A stretch of DNA of 64,000 bases from Cylindrospermum sp. NIES-4074 (GTDB lineage Bacteria > Cyanobacteriota > Cyanobacteriia > Cyanobacteriales > Nostocaceae). A program made the translations under genes and the position numbers. The DNA lies in assembly GCA_003994795.1 (NCBI GenBank), contig AP018269.1:5705254-5769253 (forward strand). The letters run 5' to 3'. This document shows, in pieces, positions 43,774 through 53,430 of the stretch (its first letter is position 1; the number at the start of each line of letters is the position of its first letter). The notes below the pieces were generated by a model. It ran no database searches. It was not told where the DNA came from and saw only the letters and a program-made list of their open reading frames with translations.

Positions 43774-45468
43774 TTATTTATGCTTCGCTCCAGATTTCGC
43801 AGCTTTCGCAGCTTTCTTCGCGGCTTTTTCTGCCTCTATAGCTGCTAATTTTGCTTGTTCTTTTTCTTCAGCAATCTTCTGGAGATAGTAATGATAATCT
43901 CCTAAATAAACGCGGAATTCTCCATCGCGTATTTCTACAATTTTGTTGGCTACTTGAGAGATAAAATAACGGTCGTGGGAGACTACAATCGCTGTGCCAT
44001 CATAGTTTTGCAGGGATTCTTCCAACATCTCCTTAGCTGGAATATCTAAGTGATTTGTCGGCTCATCGAGAATAAGTAAATTTGCTGGACGTAAAAGCAT
44101 TTTCGCTAACGCTAAACGAGCTTTTTCTCCCCCACTCAAAGCGCTAACTTTCTTAAAGACGGTATCACCTGCGAATAAAAAGCGTCCTAAGAGAGTGCGG
44201 ACTTCTTCATTTTTCCAATCGGGAACTTCATCATGGATTGTTTCCATGACGGTTTTGTTTAAATCTAAAGCTTCCGCTTGGTTTTGCTCAAAGTAACCAG
44301 GGATAACATTATGGTCGCCTAATTTAACGCTGCCTTCCGTGGGAGGCTCTATACCCATGATGACGCGCAAAAGCGTTGATTTCCCTGCACCGTTGGGGCC
44401 CAAGAAAGCAATGCGATCGCCTCTTTCAATCAACAGATTCGTTCCCAAAAACAGGATTTTATCATCATAGATATGGGTTAAATCCTTAATTTGCACTACT
44501 TCCCGGCCGCTGCGGGGTGCGGGAGGAAAGCGGAAATGCAGGGTTCTGACACCAGCAATGGGTGCTTCAATGCGTTCAATTTTGTCTAATTGTTTTTCCC
44601 GGCTTTTCGCTTGGGTACTGCGGGTAGCACTAGCGCGGAATCTATCCACAAACGTTTGCTGTTTTTCTATTTCTTTCTGCTGGCGTTCGTAGGCGCTAAG
44701 TTGTGCTGATTGATTTTCGGCTTTTTGTTGCAGGTATGCTGAGTAATTACCAAGGTAGGAAGTGGAAACGCCACGTTCGGTTTCTACAATTTGGTTGCAG
44801 AGGCGGTCTAGGAATTCCCGGTCATGGGAGACTATTACCATCGGCGTAATTAGCCCTCTGAGGTAATTTTCGAGCCATTCTATGGTTTCTAAGTCTAGAT
44901 GGTTTGTAGGTTCATCCAGCAGCAATAAATCAGGCTTTTGCAGCAGGATTTTACCCAAACTCATCCGCATTTGCCAACCACCACTAAAAGCGCTAACAAG
45001 GCGATCGCCATCTTCCAACTGAAATCCCATTTCTGGTAAAATTTTACCAATGCGTGAATCTAAGTTGTAGCCATCCAAGGCTTCAAACTGCCTCTGTAAG
45101 CGATCTAACTTGTGGATTAGTTCATCTAGTTCTTCTGGAGAAGCTGTTTCCATCTCTTGCGGTACATGGGCCAGCGCCATCTGTACTTCGTTGGCTTCTT
45201 TGAAAACCGTCCAAAATTCTTCTCTCACCGTGCGGGTGGGATCTACCTCAAATTCTTGGTTGAGGTAAGCTATATGTAAGCTGTTAGGACGAATGATTTC
45301 GCCGGCAGTGGGTTCCATTTCCCCAGAGATGATTTTTAGCTGGGTGGATTTTCCCGCACCGTTAACACCCACTAGTCCGATGCGATCGCCTGGTTTAACT
45401 TCCCAATTGATATCTTTGAGAACTTCGCCTGTAGGATAAATTTTACTTATATGTTCTAGTCTTAGCAT
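43774..45468 (-). CDS. ABC-F family ATPase
   Basis: 564 aa, two ABC domains without membrane segments. Domain 1: Walker A GVNGAGKST, signature FSGGWQMRMSLGK, Walker B LLLLDEPTNHLD. Between them is the charged interdomain linker (AYERQQKEIEKQQTFVDRFR) that in ABC-F proteins reaches into the ribosome. Domain 2: Walker A GPNGAGKST, LSGGEKARLALAKML, LLILDEPTNHLD. The C-terminus is a Lys/Ala-rich tail. It is likely a translation factor of the Uup/EttA group. It starts just left of the ATPase-TOPRIM pair but on a separate transcript. Confidence 0.92.
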   Translation of the reverse strand: MLRLEHISKIYPTGEVLKDINWEVKPGDRIGLVGVNGAGKSTQLKIISGEMEPTAGEIIRPNSLHIAYLNQEFEVDPTRTVREEFWTVFKEANEVQMALAHVPQEMETASPEELDELIHKLDRLQRQFEALDGYNLDSRIGKILPEMGFQLEDGDRLVSAFSGGWQMRMSLGKILLQKPDLLLLDEPTNHLDLETIEWLENYLRGLITPMVIVSHDREFLDRLCNQIVETERGVSTSYLGNYSAYLQQKAENQSAQLSAYERQQKEIEKQQTFVDRFRASATRSTQAKSREKQLDKIERIEAPIAGVRTLHFRFPPAPRSGREVVQIKDLTHIYDDKILFLGTNLLIERGDRIAFLGPNGAGKSTLLRVIMGIEPPTEGSVKLGDHNVIPGYFEQNQAEALDLNKTVMETIHDEVPDWKNEEVRTLLGRFLFAGDTVFKKVSALSGGEKARLALAKMLLRPANLLILDEPTNHLDIPAKEMLEESLQNYDGTAIVVSHDRYFISQVANKIVEIRDGEFRVYLGDYHYYLQKIAEEKEQAKLAAIEAEKAAKKAAKAAKSGAKHK

Positions 45469-45602
45469 GAAGTATGTCTCAGGTAGGGGATAAGTTGGGG
45501 AGCAGTGCTAACGCTTTGTCCAAATCTTAACAAAATTTAACTACAAATTCTCCCTTGATTATTTCACAGCAGCAATTAGGCATAAATCTTGATCCATCCC
45601 TC

Positions 45603-45674
45603 TCAAGACTGATTTTCTGCCACTCCCCTCACTTCTTCCAGGCTAAAATCTAACCCCTCAGCAACTTTTTCGCT
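45603..45674 (-). pseudogene. Orphaned 3' end of the DUF2887 gene, after an in-frame stop
   Basis: The reading frame of the next gene, continued past its TAA (45675-45677), stays open to TGA at 45603 and encodes SEKVAEGLDFSLEEVRGVAE, followed by three residues. This repeats the unit VEQIAQGLGLDIEEVRQVAQ found just before the stop. It reads as a second helical repeat cut off by a nonsense change or as ancestral tail. Confidence 0.55.
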
Positions 45675-46475
45675 TTAACTATCACCTGGAGAATTAGGAA
45701 GCTGCTGTTGTGCTACCTGCCTCACTTCTTCAATATCTAAACCTAACCCTTGTGCTATCTGCTCTACGCTTAACCCCAATCCTAAAAACCGAGGTATTGA
45801 CTCTAGTTTAGCTTTGCGCTCACCTTCTTCCAATGTTTCCTGATAAACTCGCGTTTGCTTGAACTCACTTAATCCAAACATTGTTTCTACCTCTTGTCTG
45901 CTCATTGTAGGAAACTTGTAAAACAAGATAGTCTCTATTAATTGTAATATTTGCTGCTGTAATTGAGAGTTTAACTCTTGTCTGGTTCTATCTATTAACT
46001 CTCTTGCTTGTGCAATTGCTATATCTTCATCAGCAACCACTAATTTAATAGTAGCAATGCCAAGAGGTAAAGATGCGGCTTCACCTAATTCATCTAGATA
46101 AATGCGTCTGATTCGCTGACTGCTAAAAAACTCCCGATAATGTTTAATATTTCCTATGTCTATACTCCGGGTTGGATATAAAACCACCGCATTCCAATCA
46201 TTTTCCGGTTTATTTTGACGTAGATAAAGGCAGATTTCTGTAACCAGCCGTGAATAAATTTCGCTATCTGGTTGAAACTGTACTTCTAAAAAATAGATTG
46301 GGTTTTCTTCTGTCTCTGTAGGAAGAAAAACACCATCAATTCTCAATGCTGTCTGTTTGACTTCAACTGATACAAATTGATAAACACTAGCTGTTTCTGG
46401 AGAATTACCGATAAGTTCAAAAAAGATGCTGGGTAATTCTTGAAATAATCGATAAAATATGCTGTCGGTTTTCAC
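45675..46475 (-). CDS. DUF2887 / Rpn-type PD-(D/E)XK nuclease-like protein
   Basis: 266 aa. The start MKTDSIFYRLFQELPSIFFEL is the signature of this large cyanobacterial family (DUF2887, related to Rpn recombination-promoting nucleases). D47 in RIDGVF and E64-x-Q66 in FLEVQFQPD form the nuclease-like site. The C-terminal part is helical with a TMSRQEVETMFGLSEF motif and the repeat VEQIAQGLGLDIEEVRQV. The frame continues after the stop with another copy of that repeat, so this may be a slightly truncated allele. It is a stand-alone gene. Confidence 0.85.
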   Translation of the reverse strand: MKTDSIFYRLFQELPSIFFELIGNSPETASVYQFVSVEVKQTALRIDGVFLPTETEENPIYFLEVQFQPDSEIYSRLVTEICLYLRQNKPENDWNAVVLYPTRSIDIGNIKHYREFFSSQRIRRIYLDELGEAASLPLGIATIKLVVADEDIAIAQARELIDRTRQELNSQLQQQILQLIETILFYKFPTMSRQEVETMFGLSEFKQTRVYQETLEEGERKAKLESIPRFLGLGLSVEQIAQGLGLDIEEVRQVAQQQLPNSPGDS

Positions 46476-46523
46476 TTTTTTAAATGCAGAGGTTTTTTGA
46501 GTCGTTTTTCAAAAAAATTTTAG

Positions 46524-46550
46524 GGTGTGTTAGCGACAGCATAACGCACC
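46524..46550 (-). repeat. Hairpin repeat between DUF2887 and restriction genes
   Basis: GGTGTGTTA / TAACGCACC arms (one G-T pair) with loop GCGACAGCA, similar to the GGGTGCGTCA repeat at 29881. It lies after the restriction enzyme stop and may help end its transcript. Confidence 0.6.
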
Positions 46551-46570
46551 ATTATTTGTCTGATTATATT

Positions 46571-49264
46571 TTAACTGGGTGCCCAAGGGCCAATAATCTT
46601 TATACCCTGTTTTTCTTTTTTTGCTAATTCTTTATTTAATGTCAGCAGTTTTTCTAAAATATCATCTTTGGGATTAAATTCATAAGCTTTCATCACTAAT
46701 GTATCTAACTGTGAATGCAGTTGATAAAGTTGGCTACTTGGTTCGTTAAATAATTTATTATAGAGTGTAGTAATTCCCCACTGTTTCAACTCCATTTGTT
46801 GTGTACGGTATTGGTGAAGTTGTTCAGCTTTAGCGCGAACTTGATTAACTAATGTACCATCCGGTGTTTGGGGGAATGGAAAAGTTTCAAAGCAGGTCTT
46901 GTGAGTGTAGCGAGTTCTATCTTCTAAAGTAGAACTTTGAGCCTTAACCCAAATACGATGTATGTTAGACGTGAGAATGCCTAATACATAAAAATCTTCT
47001 GATGCTACAACTGTAGTTGAATCTGCTGGGAGCAAATTAGAATTAGAAGGAATAAAAATAAACCATTTAGAATGTCTTGGAATATTTAAATAAAATGATA
47101 AAGATTTAAGCATTTGTCTCATAGCAGGTCTCTTTTCTCCATATTTCCACCAATGAATTCTAGTAGTATCTCTACGATTCTGATCACGTTCAGGTTTAAC
47201 GTAAGTTTTAATGTGTTCAAAAGGTAATTTGTAATCACTAGCATCTTCAATACTCATATCATTGAAGTCAATTATCCATCTTTCTGGCGTACCATGAGGA
47301 TTATCTGTTAAATCTTGTGCTGAAACAGATTTTTTTAGCACATTTTGATTTTTAAAATCTACTTTTATCCAATCTGTAACTTGTTGCTCAGTTACAAAAA
47401 ATCCTTTTCCAACAGGAATTATACCCTGAAAGCATTTATTTAAATTAGCTGATAACCGCACAGCTTGAGAAACATCAATGCTAGATTTTAGGGAAGAATT
47501 AATTTGTGAAATTATCTGATTATCTAAATAGTATTTCCCCGGTTTTTGCTTACACCAATTAACAATACTCACATGAACCTTAGCATCACCAGACCAAGGT
47601 TGTGTAGAAATAGCTTCATGAATATAACCGCCATTTTGAGTAATATAATCTAAAGCTGCAACTCTGCTTTTACCTTGACTAATCGAATTCGTTGCAACTA
47701 AACCTACTCTACCTTTTTCATCAATCTTGTCATGAGCTAATCGAAACCAATAAGCACAAAAATCTACCGAATCTTTAACTTGAGAAAACTGTTGAAAAAT
47801 TTTATCTACATATTCATCATTTAAAGTCATTCTAATATGCTTCCCACCTAAAAAAGGCGGATTTCCAATAATTGCATCAGCCTTTACCCATTCACTAAAT
47901 AAAGCATCTCGACAAACAATATTATTATCTAAAGTATCTAACGGTAAAGCTGGCTCAGTTAAATTCAAATTATCAATTGCAATCTTCCGCGCAATCATCA
48001 AAGTCACCCGCGCTAATTCCACAGCAAAAGGATTCGTATCCATTCCATAAAATTGTAATGGTGTCACCAAACCCATTTGCATTTGCATTCTCTTCTCTTC
48101 AGATTTTCGCCGCTGTTGGATTTTATCTAACAACAAAATCTCTATTTTTTTAAGTTCTTGATATGCAACATAAAGAAAATTACCCGAACCACAAGCCGGA
48201 TCAAGAACACGATAACTTTGCAACTCTAATTGCAGTCTCGAAAGTTCCCCAATTGTATTAGCCGCTTCAATTCTTTCTTCCCAATAGCGGCTAATAGTTG
48301 GGCGAATAACTTTCATAATATCCACTTCCGAAGTATAGTGAATTCCTTTAGCGTGACGCTCTTTTTTATCCACCGTTCCTTCAAATAAACTCCCAAAAAT
48401 TGCCGGACGTACCTTACTCCAATCCTCCCGCGCTGAGACATCTAAAAAATTCAATTCTTCCCGCGTTAACTCAATTCCATGAATTAGCGAAAATAACCCA
48501 CCGTTAAAATAATCTACCCCTTGATAACGTCCCGCTGGCGTTTTTCCCGGAAGATTCATTTCCCGAAATAAACCACCCAAAACATCATAAGAACTTGCCC
48601 CATTTTTGCAATCTTGCACACAAGAAACAAACATATCACGGGGTAAAAGTCGGCGTTTTTCCGCAAACATTGCTAACACACATTGCAAAATAAAACGCTG
48701 CGCTGTTAACTTCTCAATTCCCCGTTTTTCCAACTCTAATAATAATTCTCCCATCCGCCGAGCAGCCCTGACAGTCACCTCTACCTGATTATTTTGAAAT
48801 ACAGGTGTTTTTTGTCCTAATTCCATAAACGCTAAAGCTCCCGCCCGTTCTGGCAGGTGCTCCAGTGTAATTTTATCTACAGGTGTATCTAACTGAATAT
48901 CAAAATCAAAAATCCAAAACTCATCAAAATTGCACAAAATTACATATTTAGGGCGATTTGGTACTAACCGCGTCCAATAATCAAAAGCCTGAGAATAATG
49001 CTTACTCAAATCTTCTCCACGCTTTTTCATCTCAATTAAAACGCGAGGTTTCCACACCAAATCAGCAAAACCAGTTTTACCTTGCTTGCTACCCTTTTTA
49101 ATTGCTTCCTCATAACTCGCTCCCGCTTCTAGCGCCCCCTCATGGCCAAACGCCCGAAAAAATCGGCCTAAAAAGGTTTGCGCTTCCTTCCGTTCCTGTC
49201 CTGTGATGTGCTGCCGACAAAAACTCACAAACTTTGCCAAACTTTCTGGTGTTGCTGCTGCCAT
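46571..49264 (-). CDS. MmeI-like (type IIL) single-chain restriction-modification enzyme
   Basis: 897 aa. An N-terminal nuclease domain has D68-x9-E78-M-K80 (in ADLVWKPRVLIEMKKRG), the D-x9-ExK spacing known from MmeI. A helical spacer (about 150 to 330) connects it to an N6-adenine methyltransferase with motif I DPACGSGNFLY (355 to 365) and motif IV GNPPF (N468 to F471). The last 300 residues would be the target-recognition and C-terminal domains. Such enzymes cut about 20 bases from their site and methylate one strand for self-protection. The target cannot be read from sequence. It is not part of a visible multigene RM operon. Confidence 0.88.
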   Translation of the reverse strand: MAAATPESLAKFVSFCRQHITGQERKEAQTFLGRFFRAFGHEGALEAGASYEEAIKKGSKQGKTGFADLVWKPRVLIEMKKRGEDLSKHYSQAFDYWTRLVPNRPKYVILCNFDEFWIFDFDIQLDTPVDKITLEHLPERAGALAFMELGQKTPVFQNNQVEVTVRAARRMGELLLELEKRGIEKLTAQRFILQCVLAMFAEKRRLLPRDMFVSCVQDCKNGASSYDVLGGLFREMNLPGKTPAGRYQGVDYFNGGLFSLIHGIELTREELNFLDVSAREDWSKVRPAIFGSLFEGTVDKKERHAKGIHYTSEVDIMKVIRPTISRYWEERIEAANTIGELSRLQLELQSYRVLDPACGSGNFLYVAYQELKKIEILLLDKIQQRRKSEEKRMQMQMGLVTPLQFYGMDTNPFAVELARVTLMIARKIAIDNLNLTEPALPLDTLDNNIVCRDALFSEWVKADAIIGNPPFLGGKHIRMTLNDEYVDKIFQQFSQVKDSVDFCAYWFRLAHDKIDEKGRVGLVATNSISQGKSRVAALDYITQNGGYIHEAISTQPWSGDAKVHVSIVNWCKQKPGKYYLDNQIISQINSSLKSSIDVSQAVRLSANLNKCFQGIIPVGKGFFVTEQQVTDWIKVDFKNQNVLKKSVSAQDLTDNPHGTPERWIIDFNDMSIEDASDYKLPFEHIKTYVKPERDQNRRDTTRIHWWKYGEKRPAMRQMLKSLSFYLNIPRHSKWFIFIPSNSNLLPADSTTVVASEDFYVLGILTSNIHRIWVKAQSSTLEDRTRYTHKTCFETFPFPQTPDGTLVNQVRAKAEQLHQYRTQQMELKQWGITTLYNKLFNEPSSQLYQLHSQLDTLVMKAYEFNPKDDILEKLLTLNKELAKKEKQGIKIIGPWAPS

Positions 49265-49337
49265 TTTGGTTGGGGAATTACCCTAAGTACGTTCCATAAT
49301 CCCCATGTTACAAATTAATCAACCAAAATTGCAGGAA

Positions 49338-49802
49338 TTAACCTTCCCAGTCCTGACGAGTATCGCACAGAAAATTGTCTGCGATGACATCATCAAATAG
49401 ATAGGGACATTGCACTGGAAAAGTTCGTAATGGTAAGTTAGTTTCTCGTAGCGCCAAATCGACTCCTGCTTCAAAGCCATCTAATAAGACTTCTTCTATT
49501 CGAGACTTTAAGCTGGGGTTCTGTCGCAGATGCCTGTGGATAGCGCGACGCTGTTCTCGAATTGTTAAAAACCAACTGCGAGAACGTTGTTCGGGCTGAT
49601 ACTCCCACTTTAGGAGATGACCGAGTAATACACTCAGACGACTCACCAGTTCCCGATACTCCTGTCTGCCCAAAGCTTGTATTTCCTCTTGCAGGTGTTG
49701 CCAGTCTAGTTCCATAACTAGCCTCTGCTCTAAAGCTTTAGCCTGCTGCTGTGTCCATCCATAGAAGTCTTGGTCATACAAGAAAGGTTTGTCCATATCC
49801 AT
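49338..49802 (-). CDS. DUF29 family protein
   Basis: 154 aa. FLYDQDFYGWTQQQAKALEQR near the start, LDWQHLQEEIQALGRQEYRELVSRLSVLLGHLLKWEYQPEQRSRSW and a C-terminal CPYLFDDVI match DUF29. This is the second member in the window (see 37750-38193). It sits upstream of the restriction enzyme on the same strand, separated by 73 bp. Function unknown. Confidence 0.88.
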   Translation of the reverse strand: MDMDKPFLYDQDFYGWTQQQAKALEQRLVMELDWQHLQEEIQALGRQEYRELVSRLSVLLGHLLKWEYQPEQRSRSWFLTIREQRRAIHRHLRQNPSLKSRIEEVLLDGFEAGVDLALRETNLPLRTFPVQCPYLFDDVIADNFLCDTRQDWEG

Positions 49803-49887
49803 AGAGTTCTATCTTGACAACAAGGGAAATCACACTTAATCAGAGGAGTTCGAGTGGCTAAATTGGTAACTAGCCACTTAAGTTAAT

Positions 49888-50250
49888 TCAACTAGCTTTT
49901 GCCTCATCTCCTAAAGACTCAGCGGCAACAGCAAATCGCTCCGCAGCAGCTTGAGCAATCTGAGCTACTTGGCTTAGAGGCATATGCTGGATTTGTCTCA
50001 AAATTAGACTCAAATCGGAGGCTTCTTGTATTGGCTTACCATCCAAACAGCTGAGTAACTCTTCCAGTGTATAACCCGCTCTCGCTGCAATTTTCGCCAA
50101 ATTCTCAGTATCTGGCACTTTCACGCCTTTTTCCCACATCTGAATAGAGGTAGCAGAAACACCCAAAAGCTTGCCAAATGCTCGTTTACTCATCTCACCA
50201 CGAGCTAGTTTGATAATCTCAATCAGTTTTTCTCTGCTTTCGATGTTCAC
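49888..50250 (-). CDS. XRE-family transcriptional regulator
   Basis: 120 aa. The helix-turn-helix spans residues 17 to 68: SKRAFGKLLGVSATSIQMWEKGVKVPDTENLAKIAARAGYTLEELL. The rest is Ala-rich and helical (HMPLSQVAQIAQAAAERFAVAAESL), perhaps for dimer formation. A near-perfect 22-bp palindrome lies 104 bp upstream, a candidate operator. Possible targets are itself or the divergent 148-aa gene. The regulon is unknown. Confidence 0.85.
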   Translation of the reverse strand: MNIESREKLIEIIKLARGEMSKRAFGKLLGVSATSIQMWEKGVKVPDTENLAKIAARAGYTLEELLSCLDGKPIQEASDLSLILRQIQHMPLSQVAQIAQAAAERFAVAAESLGDEAKAS

Positions 50251-50353
50251 TGCTTTTATAGATAGCTAGTCAACTGTATTGACAACTTTACTTTTAATAC
50301 TACAAGTTTAGTTTTATATTGACATCTGCATTTTTTGGAATTAAACTATAACT

Positions 50354-50375
50354 AAAGTTTTTATATATAAACTTT
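50354..50375. promoter_or_regulatory. Palindrome between the XRE regulator and the 148-aa gene
   Basis: AAAGTTTTTATATATAAACTTT is symmetric except for one central pair, and related AAACTA/TAGTTT motifs lie nearby. The divergent position suggests an operator. Confidence 0.4.
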
Positions 50376-50489
50376 GGGAAACACAAGAGTTGTAAATTAG
50401 ACTAGCTAGCTTGAACTGAAACGATTTAGTTAGTGAAAAGAATTTAGCCATCAATTCTGGGTTTCTACAAATCAAATCCCAGGTGCATC

Positions 50490-50936
50490 ATGTCTCGTCA
50501 GCGACGTAAAACTAGCCAATATCACCGCAAAGGTAAAAACCTCATAGCCGCTAATAAAATTAAACCAGAACAGTGGCAAATTTCTAACACCGAGGCCAAG
50601 GAAGCTCTAAAAGCCAAAGGCTACGACGTTAAGCAAATCAAAAAAATTCACTGCTTAAAGCATCAGGTGTCTATTTCCTTTTGGGATACAAAAGGTAACA
50701 TTTGCAGCAGCTTTTTTAGCTACCGGATTTTTGCCCGTTGGCAAACAGAAGTGGAAAAGTTAGTTTATACCTGCGATACCCTAAAGGCATGGACAAAATT
50801 AAATCACATCCTGGGCTATGAATTTGCTTATTATAGCTACCCCAGAGAAATGGAAGATGCAATTCAGGTGGTATTAGAAAACCACTTGTGTGTGTTAAAA
50901 GCAACAGATATACAAGCGGTTTTCTCGGTTATTTAA
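50490..50936 (+). CDS. Hypothetical protein, 148 aa
   Basis: The N-terminus is very basic (MSRQRRKTSQYHRKGKNL), then a mixed alpha/beta part with KAKGYDVKQIKKIHCLKHQVSISFWDTKGNICSSFFSYRIFARW and a C-terminal helix. Basic head and compact body could bind nucleic acid. No family recognised. The gene is divergent from the XRE regulator and convergent with prfA. Confidence 0.65.
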   Translation: MSRQRRKTSQYHRKGKNLIAANKIKPEQWQISNTEAKEALKAKGYDVKQIKKIHCLKHQVSISFWDTKGNICSSFFSYRIFARWQTEVEKLVYTCDTLKAWTKLNHILGYEFAYYSYPREMEDAIQVVLENHLCVLKATDIQAVFSVI

Positions 50937-50945
50937 TAGCAAGGA

Positions 50946-52046
50946 TTAGCTGGCAGACCCAGAAGTGGCTAACTCTGCCAAGCGTTCTTGCTGATCTAAA
51001 GATATACAAGATTGGATAACCGTTTCTAAATCACCTTCCAAGACAGGGTTCAGGGAATAGTTTTGACCTAAACGATGGTCGGTAACGCGGCTGTCTTTAT
51101 AGTTGTAAGTACGAATTTTTTCCGATCGCGATCCTGTACCAACTTGCGATCGCCGCATAGAAGTTACAGCTTCCTGTTGTTCCCTTAACTTCATTTCGTA
51201 CAGTTTCGCCCGGAGAATTTGCATCGCCCGTTCTTTGTTTTGCAACTGGCTGCGTTCTTCTGTACAGAAAATCCGAATTCCTGTTGGTTTGTGGAACAAG
51301 TCAGCGGCTGTTTCCACCTTGTTGACGTTTTGTCCACCAGCACCGCCAGAACGAGCTGTACTCATTTCAATATCTTTTGGGTCAATATGAATTTCTACCT
51401 CATCCACCTCTGGCATAATCGCCACGGTAGCTGTAGAAGTGTGAACCCTACCCCCGGCTTCTGTTGCAGGTACGCGCTGCACACGATGCACTCCAGCTTC
51501 AAACTTCAGCTTGCTGTAAACGCTTTCACCTTGAATTTCTAGAATTGCCTCTTTGACGCCGCCCATTTCCCCCTCAGATTCGCTCACCAGCTTAACGCGC
51601 CAATTTTGGGTTTGGGCATAGCGGGAATACATTCGGACTAAATCCCCAGCCCAGATACTCGCTTCATCGCCACCAGTACCAGCGCGAATTTCCAACATGA
51701 TGTTTTTATCATCATTGGGGTCACGGGGTAGCAGCAGGACTTTTAAGCGGTTCTCCAGGTAGTCTAGCTTTTGATCCAGTTCCTCTACTTCCAGGGCTGC
51801 CATTTCTTGCCACTCTGGATCGCCATTGGCCTCTTTGAGTACTTGACGTGCCCCTGCCAAATCTTCTTGGACTATTTTCCAAGTTTCATAAGTATTTACG
51901 ACTTCTTCTAAAGAAGAACGAGACTTGGCAATTTTTTGATACTCATCGGGGTTTTTGGCTGTATCGGGGTCAGCCAGGCGACGAGTTAATTCATTGAAGG
52001 TTTGTTCAACGGATTTGAGTTTCTCCAGCAGATAAGTTTCAGCCAT
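50946..52046 (-). CDS. prfA: Peptide chain release factor 1
   Basis: 366 aa from [23 protein letters not shown], the normal RF1 length; an upstream Met at 52079 gives an 11-residue extension. The GGQ motif is in [17 protein letters not shown] (about residue 230), and the anticodon-like PxT-type region and the C-terminal [20 protein letters not shown] are standard. It reads UAA and UAG and releases the nascent peptide. Last gene of the minus-strand ribosomal run. Confidence 0.97.
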   Translation of the reverse strand: MAETYLLEKLKSVEQTFNELTRRLADPDTAKNPDEYQKIAKSRSSLEEVVNTYETWKIVQEDLAGARQVLKEANGDPEWQEMAALEVEELDQKLDYLENRLKVLLLPRDPNDDKNIMLEIRAGTGGDEASIWAGDLVRMYSRYAQTQNWRVKLVSESEGEMGGVKEAILEIQGESVYSKLKFEAGVHRVQRVPATEAGGRVHTSTATVAIMPEVDEVEIHIDPKDIEMSTARSGGAGGQNVNKVETAADLFHKPTGIRIFCTEERSQLQNKERAMQILRAKLYEMKLREQQEAVTSMRRSQVGTGSRSEKIRTYNYKDSRVTDHRLGQNYSLNPVLEGDLETVIQSCISLDQQERLAELATSGSAS

Positions 52047-52173
52047 GATAAGTGCGTTCACCTCGTGTGTGCGGAGCACATTCGCTCCTTAAAAAATAAC
52101 AAGTTGGCTTGAGCATTAAATGACAATCGACCCAGCAGATGCAGGGCCGTCGTTAACAGCTACAGCCAACCAG

Positions 52174-52416
52174 CTACTTTTTGTTTTGGTCGTCGCCAGC
52201 GGTTTGAGTGCTGGACATACCGTATTTGCGGAGGAAGCGCTCCACACGACCCTCAGTGTCAATAATCTTCTGAGTACCTGTGTAAAAAGGGTGGTTTCCC
52301 GACCAAACATCTACGTGCAGTTCTGGCTTAGTAGAACCAATGGTCATGACAACTTGACCGTTGCAGTAAACTTTAGCGTCTGGATACCACTTGGGATGAA
52401 TATCAGATTTAGCCAT
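52174..52416 (-). CDS. rpmE: 50S ribosomal protein bL31
   Basis: 80 aa. KSDIHPKWYPDAKVYCNGQVV, TKPELHVDVWSGNHPFYTG and VERFLRKYG are typical. Only one of the zinc cysteines (C18) is kept, so it is of the C-minus, zinc-free kind. Between rpsI and prfA. Confidence 0.95.
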   Translation of the reverse strand: MAKSDIHPKWYPDAKVYCNGQVVMTIGSTKPELHVDVWSGNHPFYTGTQKIIDTEGRVERFLRKYGMSSTQTAGDDQNKK

Positions 52417-52518
52417 TGTTCTTGTTGTGGTGAATCTATATCAATTATAACTTTCAGTCTTTGAGTGCTGATAATTTTAGATTTTAGATTGTGAGATAAA
52501 TCCAAAATCCAAAATTGA

Positions 52519-52938
52519 TTAGCGCTTGGAATACTGAGGTGCTTTGCGGGCTTTGTGCAAACCGTATTTTTTCCGTTCTTTGGCGCGAGGATCGCGGGTT
52601 AGATAGCCTTCGGTTTTCAAAGGTGAACGGTTATCAGGGTCTAATTGGCACAAGGCACGGGCCACTCCCAAGCGGATGGAATCTGCCTGTCCAGTCAAGC
52701 CGCCGCCTTCCGCTTTCACCAAAATGTCATATTCGTTTTCTAGCCCTAAAGTCTCTAGGGGTGCTTTGATGACTCCCAGGTAATTAGCGTTGAATTGGAA
52801 GTACAATACTCCATCCTTGCCATTTACAGTCAACTTACCTTCACCGGGAACTAAGCGTACCCTAGCGACTGCGGACTTACGACGGCCAGTACCCCAGTAC
52901 ACGGCACGACCACTTGTAGTTTCTGCTACTGCTACCAT
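52519..52938 (-). CDS. rpsI: 30S ribosomal protein uS9
   Basis: 139 aa. Signature [21 protein letters not shown] at the start, [17 protein letters not shown] in the middle, and the basic C-terminal [11 protein letters not shown] that reaches the P-site tRNA. The start overlaps the rplM stop (TAATG), so the two are translationally coupled. Confidence 0.98.
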   Translation of the reverse strand: MVAVAETTSGRAVYWGTGRRKSAVARVRLVPGEGKLTVNGKDGVLYFQFNANYLGVIKAPLETLGLENEYDILVKAEGGGLTGQADSIRLGVARALCQLDPDNRSPLKTEGYLTRDPRAKERKKYGLHKARKAPQYSKR

Positions 52939-53393
52939 TAATTTTCTTCTCCAGGAATTGTATTAATGTTTAGTTCTTTGGGTTTTTGAGCTTCATGGGG
53001 ATGAGTGGGCCCAGCGTAGACTTTTAGTTTAGTGAACAACTGTTTACCCAGGCTATTTTTAGGCAACATCCCTTTGACAGCGTGTTCCAAAATCCTTTCT
53101 GGTAAGCGCTGTTGCAGCTTGGCGAAGGTTTCCGTCTTCATCCCACCGGGACGACCAGAATGGCGACGGTAGACTTTTTGGGTGCGTTTTTTGCCAGTGA
53201 CGGCTACTTTTTCAGCATTGATTACTACCACGAAGTCACCTGTGTCTAGGTGGGGAGTATATTCGGCTTTCTTTTTCCCTCTCAGGATCATAGCGATTTC
53301 GCTGGCTAGGCGACCGAGGCGTTTATCGGTAGCGTCTACTACGTACCACTCACGCTCAAGGGAATCTTGAGGAGGCAGGTATGTTTTGTTCAT
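52938..53393 (-). CDS. rplM: 50S ribosomal protein uL13
   Basis: 151 aa. [48 protein letters not shown], then the [10 protein letters not shown] and [13 protein letters not shown] segments. Partner of rpsI as in most bacteria; here directly behind truA. Confidence 0.98.
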   Translation of the reverse strand: MNKTYLPPQDSLEREWYVVDATDKRLGRLASEIAMILRGKKKAEYTPHLDTGDFVVVINAEKVAVTGKKRTQKVYRRHSGRPGGMKTETFAKLQQRLPERILEHAVKGMLPKNSLGKQLFTKLKVYAGPTHPHEAQKPKELNINTIPGEEN

Positions 53394-53430
53394 TGTTATT
53401 TGTCCTTTGTTACTTATCCTTTGTCAGTTG

